Positions 45,399 to 48,130 of a DNA stretch of 48,130 nucleotides are shown here, piece after piece; within the stretch, counting starts at the first letter, position 1; the number at the start of each line of letters is the position of its first letter. Made by a program: the position numbers and the translations under genes. The notes below the pieces were generated by a model that saw only the letters and a program-made list of their open reading frames with translations, had not been told where the DNA came from and ran no database searches. Source of the stretch: Acetivibrio straminisolvens JCM 21531 (GTDB lineage: Bacteria; Bacillota; Clostridia; Acetivibrionales; Acetivibrionaceae); assembly GCF_000521465.1 (NCBI RefSeq), contig NZ_BAVR01000027.1, forward strand, positions 1 through 48,130, read 5' to 3'.

Positions 45399-45521
45399 AG
45401 TGGTATTAATGATAAAGACAGGATTGTTAAATGGATATTAAATAATGACGATAAATATTGCTGATAATAATTATTGAACATAGAATTTATTATCAATAAA
45501 AAAATAAAAGGAGGATTTGTT

Positions 45522-45998
45522 ATGTTAAAACGCAGAATTATAGCAGTAGGAATGGCAATAGTTGTAGCAGGATTGTTGGTAGGGTGCAACAAGACTCAGG
45601 GTACTCCAACCAATACTGCAAAACAGTATAAGGACGGCACATATTATGCCGAAGCAGATGATTTTGATCAATCAGGATGGAAGGGTACAGTAAAGATTGA
45701 AGTAAAGGACGGAAAAATTGTTTCAGCAGACTGGAACGCAATTCACAAAGATGGCGGCGATGATAAAGATACCCAGTCGAAAAATGGCGAATACAAAATG
45801 GTAGAAAGAGGCGGTGCTAAAGCAGAATGGCATGAGCAAGCCGAAAAGGTTGAAGCCTACCTTGTAGAGACGCAGGACCCGTCAAATATAAAGTATAAGG
45901 ACGAAGAAGGTCATACTGATGCAATATCCGGAGCGACAATTAAAGTAAAAGAGTTTTTCGATTTGGCAAAGAAAGCTTTAAAAGATGCAGAAAAATAG
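45522..45998 (+). CDS. FMN-binding domain lipoprotein
   Basis: The signal sequence ends in a lipobox (GLLVGC, lipidated Cys at about residue 22), so the protein is anchored to the outer face of the membrane. An FMN_bind domain follows: YKDGTYYAEADDFDQSGWKG, VKIEVKDGKIVSADWNAIHK and HTDAISGATIKVKEFFDLAK. The DAISGAT segment fits the Dxx(S/T)GAT site where flavin is attached covalently to threonine by ApbE-type transferases. It may take part in extracytoplasmic electron transfer; no ApbE is in the window. AAAGGAGG precedes the ATG. The gene appears monocistronic. Confidence 0.88.
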   Translation: MLKRRIIAVGMAIVVAGLLVGCNKTQGTPTNTAKQYKDGTYYAEADDFDQSGWKGTVKIEVKDGKIVSADWNAIHKDGGDDKDTQSKNGEYKMVERGGAKAEWHEQAEKVEAYLVETQDPSNIKYKDEEGHTDAISGATIKVKEFFDLAKKALKDAEK

Positions 45999-46119
45999 AG
46001 AAAACGCGTGCAATATTTTATAGCGGTTGAAAAGTTTCTATTTATGTTTTCGCTATAATATGTTATATTATTTATTGGACAATGATTTTAATTTTTTGTA
46101 TTAAGTGGAGGGGGATCTG

Positions 46120-46806
46120 GTGAAAAAGTTATTAGTTTTATTGCTTTTGTTTTCTTTTCTTGTTGTAGGGTGTTCCGGTGACAGGAAGGAGAAAAAGCTT
46201 CAGGCCACTGAATTGACCGATAAGTATCAGATAGAAAGCGTGTCTGAAGAAAATACCTATGGGGATGTGCATACGGTATTTACTTATCCGGTAATAAAGG
46301 ACCTGATTGACAAGAGAATTGAGGACAAGATTAATAGCACAATATCAGCAAGAATTGAAGATTACAGGAGCTTGGTCAGCGTTAGTGAGGAATTTGGACT
46401 TGAAGAAACTATGACTGTATGGTATGAAGTCCCATTCAGATCAAAAGAAAAACTTAGTATAAAATTCTATATTCAATCTCATATAAAACAAGAAGATTAT
46501 ACGGATATTACCATCGACACATATAATTTTGATCTGAACAGCGGTGAAGACATTCCATTGGCAGATCTATTTAAATTAAAAACATATAAAGATAAGCTGA
46601 ATTCAATATTGCAGGTAAAGTTCAATGAGTTGGATGTTAAAACAAACAAACAATTTGCCGGTCTGGATGAAGATCAAGACTACTATTTGAAAGACGACAA
46701 GCTGGTAATATACTATCAGTCATTGATTTATACGGATGATGAACCCCTTGAGTTTGAAATACCTTTCGCTGATATAAGCGACATGCTCAAAGCTCCGATA
46801 AATTAA
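46120..46806 (+). CDS. DUF4163/DUF3298 (PdaC/RsiV-like) lipoprotein
   Basis: The signal peptide KKLLVLLLLFSFLVVGCSGD has a lipobox with the lipidated Cys at about residue 18. The mature part shows the DUF4163-like segment (VHTVFTYPVIKDLIDKRIED onward) and the DUF3298 segment (NFDLNSGEDIPLADLFKLKT). Such domains occur in the PdaC deacetylase N-terminus and in anti-sigma factors like RsiV that bind lysozyme. No catalytic deacetylase domain is present, so a binding or sensing role is likely. The GTG at 46120 fits the GGAGGGGG site; an earlier GTG at 46105 is inside that site. Confidence 0.72.
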   Translation: MKKLLVLLLLFSFLVVGCSGDRKEKKLQATELTDKYQIESVSEENTYGDVHTVFTYPVIKDLIDKRIEDKINSTISARIEDYRSLVSVSEEFGLEETMTVWYEVPFRSKEKLSIKFYIQSHIKQEDYTDITIDTYNFDLNSGEDIPLADLFKLKTYKDKLNSILQVKFNELDVKTNKQFAGLDEDQDYYLKDDKLVIYYQSLIYTDDEPLEFEIPFADISDMLKAPIN

Positions 46807-46844
46807 TGACAATGCACAATAGGGTAAAATGAGAAATATTAAAA

Positions 46845-46886
46845 ATATGATGACTACTTGCCTGACAAGTGGTCATCATATTTTTT
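46845..46886. terminator. Terminator between convergent lipoprotein and membrane-protein genes
   Basis: ATATGATGACTACTTG and CAAGTGGTCATCATAT pair over 16 bp with a single wobble, with a CCTGA loop and a TTTTTT tail. It lies between convergent genes and may serve both. Confidence 0.85.
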
Positions 46887-46893
46887 ACAAAGA

Positions 46894-47328
46894 CTATATA
46901 ATTTCATCAGAAAATATTTGACAATCAGGACTGCTTTCATGAAGTTGCCGTGAAAAACAACTATTCTTGAAGAGAATCATAGTAATAAAATAATGAACAA
47001 ATCCCACTATGATTCCGGTAAGTGATATAATACTTTCAATAAGGAATTTAAAGTCCATTATTTTAAATGAATAAACGAAAACAGCCGTTAATAGTAAAAA
47101 GCATATTGATATTTTGATAGAAGCTTTCTTGATGGAAATATCCAAGAAATGGACAGCCAACCAAGACAGAATAAAATATGACGGCATAAAAATCAGCGTT
47201 CCGATATCTGTAAACATCAAGAATTCCATATTCGAATAATCGGGATAAAAATCAAAAAGGAGTTTACCGAAAACAGCTATTGACCCAATTATCCATAATA
47301 AATAAAAGACAGTAATAAGTTTTTTCAA
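46894..47328 (-). CDS. Small integral membrane protein of unknown function
   Basis: A 144-residue protein with four hydrophobic helices (about residues 3-22, 40-62, 72-92 and 98-118) and a polar cysteine-containing tail (FKNSCFSRQLHESSPDCQIF). I do not recognise the family. The start is a TTG at 47328 with AGGTGAT upstream. It stands alone, facing the lipoprotein gene across a shared terminator. Confidence 0.6.
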   Translation of the reverse strand: MKKLITVFYLLWIIGSIAVFGKLLFDFYPDYSNMEFLMFTDIGTLIFMPSYFILSWLAVHFLDISIKKASIKISICFLLLTAVFVYSFKIMDFKFLIESIISLTGIIVGFVHYFITMILFKNSCFSRQLHESSPDCQIFSDEII

Positions 47329-47443
47329 TTTAATATCACCTCATTGTTTTCATTATAAATTTTACCATTTCATTTGTCCACATAAAGTTTTTGGAAATCT
47401 AAAATAGAGCAATGCCGATTATTATTTTGTGCAATTTTACCTC

Positions 47444-47472
47444 TTGCTTTTAGAATAAATCCGTGGTATACT
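47444..47472 (+). promoter_or_regulatory. Promoter of the tRNA-Ser gene
   Basis: TTGCTT (47444-47449) and TATACT (47467-47472) with a 17-bp spacer lie 56 bp before the tRNA. Confidence 0.55.
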
Positions 47473-47527
47473 ATTTAAGCGTTAAGTAACTGCTTGTATA
47501 ATTGAATAGCATAATAGCCGTATATAT

Positions 47528-47619
47528 GGAGAGATGGCTGAGTTGGTCTAAGGCGCACGACTGGAAATCGTGTGTACGTTAATAGCGTACCGAGGGTTCG
47601 AATCCCTCTCTCTCCGCCA
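47528..47619 (+). tRNA. tRNA-Ser (anticodon GGA)
   Basis: The acceptor stem is GGAGAGA/TCTCTCC with G as discriminator and an encoded CCA at 47617-47619. The anticodon stem CACGA/TCGTG encloses the loop CTGGAAA, so the anticodon is GGA (47563-47565), reading serine UCC and UCU codons. A long variable arm (about 47571-47591) marks a class II tRNA, and the T arm is GAGGG-TTCGAAT-CCCTC. It is a complete, canonical tRNA-Ser with its own promoter and terminator. Confidence 0.97.
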
Positions 47620-47627
47620 GTACCAAG

Positions 47628-47658
47628 GGTTGCAGAGTTTTATCTGTAACCTGTTTTT
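47628..47658 (+). terminator. Terminator after tRNA-Ser
   Basis: GGTTGCAGA and TCTGTAACC pair over 9 bp with one wobble around GTTTTA, followed by TGTTTTTAT. It lies 9 bp after the tRNA CCA end. Confidence 0.65.
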
Positions 47659-47978
47659 ATATCACAATACTTTTCATGTCAAAAATATGTCACAACTTAT
47701 TTTCTATGATGTTACCATATATGTCTGATGTAATTGAAATACTGCTATGGCTGAGAATTTAAGAATACGGTTTTAAGTTTTACACCTTCATGCGGCATTA
47801 AGCCGGCAGCAGTATGGCGTAGAACATGAATGCCTATAAGGTTTAAGACTTACTCTATTTAAAACAACAGAAGCAGAATTTTTTGATAATGCTCATGATT
47901 CAATATTTGTGTTATAATAGAGTTAATGCAAGAAAAAAGAAAAATAGTAATTATAATTTTATAAGGGGAGGATTTATT
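47659..47978. other. Noncoding stretch downstream of tRNA-Ser
   Basis: About 320 bp without an ORF I can support. It contains short broken reading frames in all directions and, just before the next gene, AAGGGGAGG as a ribosome site. A possible -10 (TATAAT at 47915-47920) lies about 60 bp before the next ATG. It could be decayed mobile DNA next to a tRNA, but no recombinase motif is recognisable. Confidence 0.4.
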
Positions 47979-48130
47979 ATGAAGAAGCAACATTTGTTGA
48001 CAATAGAAAGCGAAGACGCAGAAGATTTTAATAGAAAAGTCAATGCTTTTTTGACAAGTGGTTACAAAGTAACATCAACTCATATTCGAGGAGTTTATGT
48101 GGGTACTTGTGACGAAAGTAGTATTTATCT
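47979..48130 (+). CDS. Small conserved-type protein, 5' part only
   Basis: From an ATG behind AAGGGGAGG, the frame stays open to the end of the window (50 codons). It begins MKKQHLLTIESEDAEDFNRK and continues VNAFLTSGYKVTSTHIRGVY. The pattern of a short strand, a helix and xxGYKVxSTH recalls small DUF1737-like proteins, but the match is loose. Function is unknown. Confidence 0.65.
   Translation, partial: MKKQHLLTIESEDAEDFNRKVNAFLTSGYKVTSTHIRGVYVGTCDESSIY

Noticed and set aside
47659..47978. Integrase remnant next to tRNA-Ser
   Set aside because: Short broken frames with a few arginine and histidine residues were seen, but no tyrosine-recombinase motif, and no repeat of the tRNA 3' end.
1..48130. 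CRISPR arrays, insertion sequences, rRNA
   Set aside because: No regularly spaced repeats, transposase motifs or rRNA segments were seen on either strand.

Overview
Type of organism (inference from gene content, not from a database search): an AT-rich, endospore-forming, S-layer-bearing Firmicute. Sporulation genes (cwlJ-gerQ, an alpha/beta SASP, spo0E), a WalRK (YycFG) locus and a large SLH-domain S-layer gene beside an exopolysaccharide cluster resemble what I remember of the Acetivibrio/Hungateiclostridium (Clostridium) thermocellum-straminisolvens group. The species cannot be proved from the window alone.

Layout. 1-4.4 kb: an AgrB-type peptidase without a visible AgrD, then the de novo NAD genes nadA-nadB-nadC. 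4.5-4.7 kb: a noncoding patch with seven exact or one-mismatch DnaA boxes, three of them exact TTATNCACA, and a perfect 15-bp stem. 4.7-8.2 kb: a membrane-anchored alpha/beta hydrolase, a two-CBS protein, and spore genes (gerQ and cwlJ on the minus strand, SASP on the plus strand). 8.2-11.7 kb: the S-layer gene with two strong promoters and a long leader. 11.7-28.9 kb: an exopolysaccharide or cell-surface glycan locus. It holds Wzz, a Wzy/ligase-TPR fusion, an aminotransferase, an initiating sugar transferase, a GNAT, a FemAB-like protein, GT2, GT4, a second polymerase, GT8, a pyruvyltransferase, Wzx and a UDP-sugar 4,6-dehydratase. 28.9-37.6 kb: spo0E (minus), then walR-walK-unknown-walH-walI-murA-walJ-rlmH. 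37.7-42.9 kb: a type I restriction-modification system (hsdR, hsdM, hsdS). 43-44.5 kb: a GNAT toxin-like gene with a small upstream ORF, and a second, short RlmH-like gene. 44.6-48.1 kb: a YdcF-like protein, two lipoproteins, a small membrane protein, tRNA-Ser(GGA) and a partial ORF.

How the genes work together. nadABC make nicotinate mononucleotide from aspartate. The 4,6-dehydratase, aminotransferase and GNAT could make an N-acetylated amino sugar that the initiating transferase loads on undecaprenyl phosphate. The GTs and pyruvyltransferase would extend and decorate the unit, Wzx flips it, and Wzy/Wzz polymerise it. WalRK with WalHI, WalJ and MurA coordinate cell-wall growth.

Quality warning. 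At least fourteen single-base-type indels break twelve otherwise conserved genes, mostly in short homopolymers. This looks like sequencing error rather than mass gene decay. Genes affected are listed with their reconstructed extents.

Most interesting: the DnaA-box cluster away from dnaA; two RlmH-like proteins with complementary defects flanking the restriction island, which recalls SCC elements that use rlmH as their integration site; the Wzy-TPR fusion with two extra beta-rich modules; and a TacT-like GNAT with an unfamiliar small partner.
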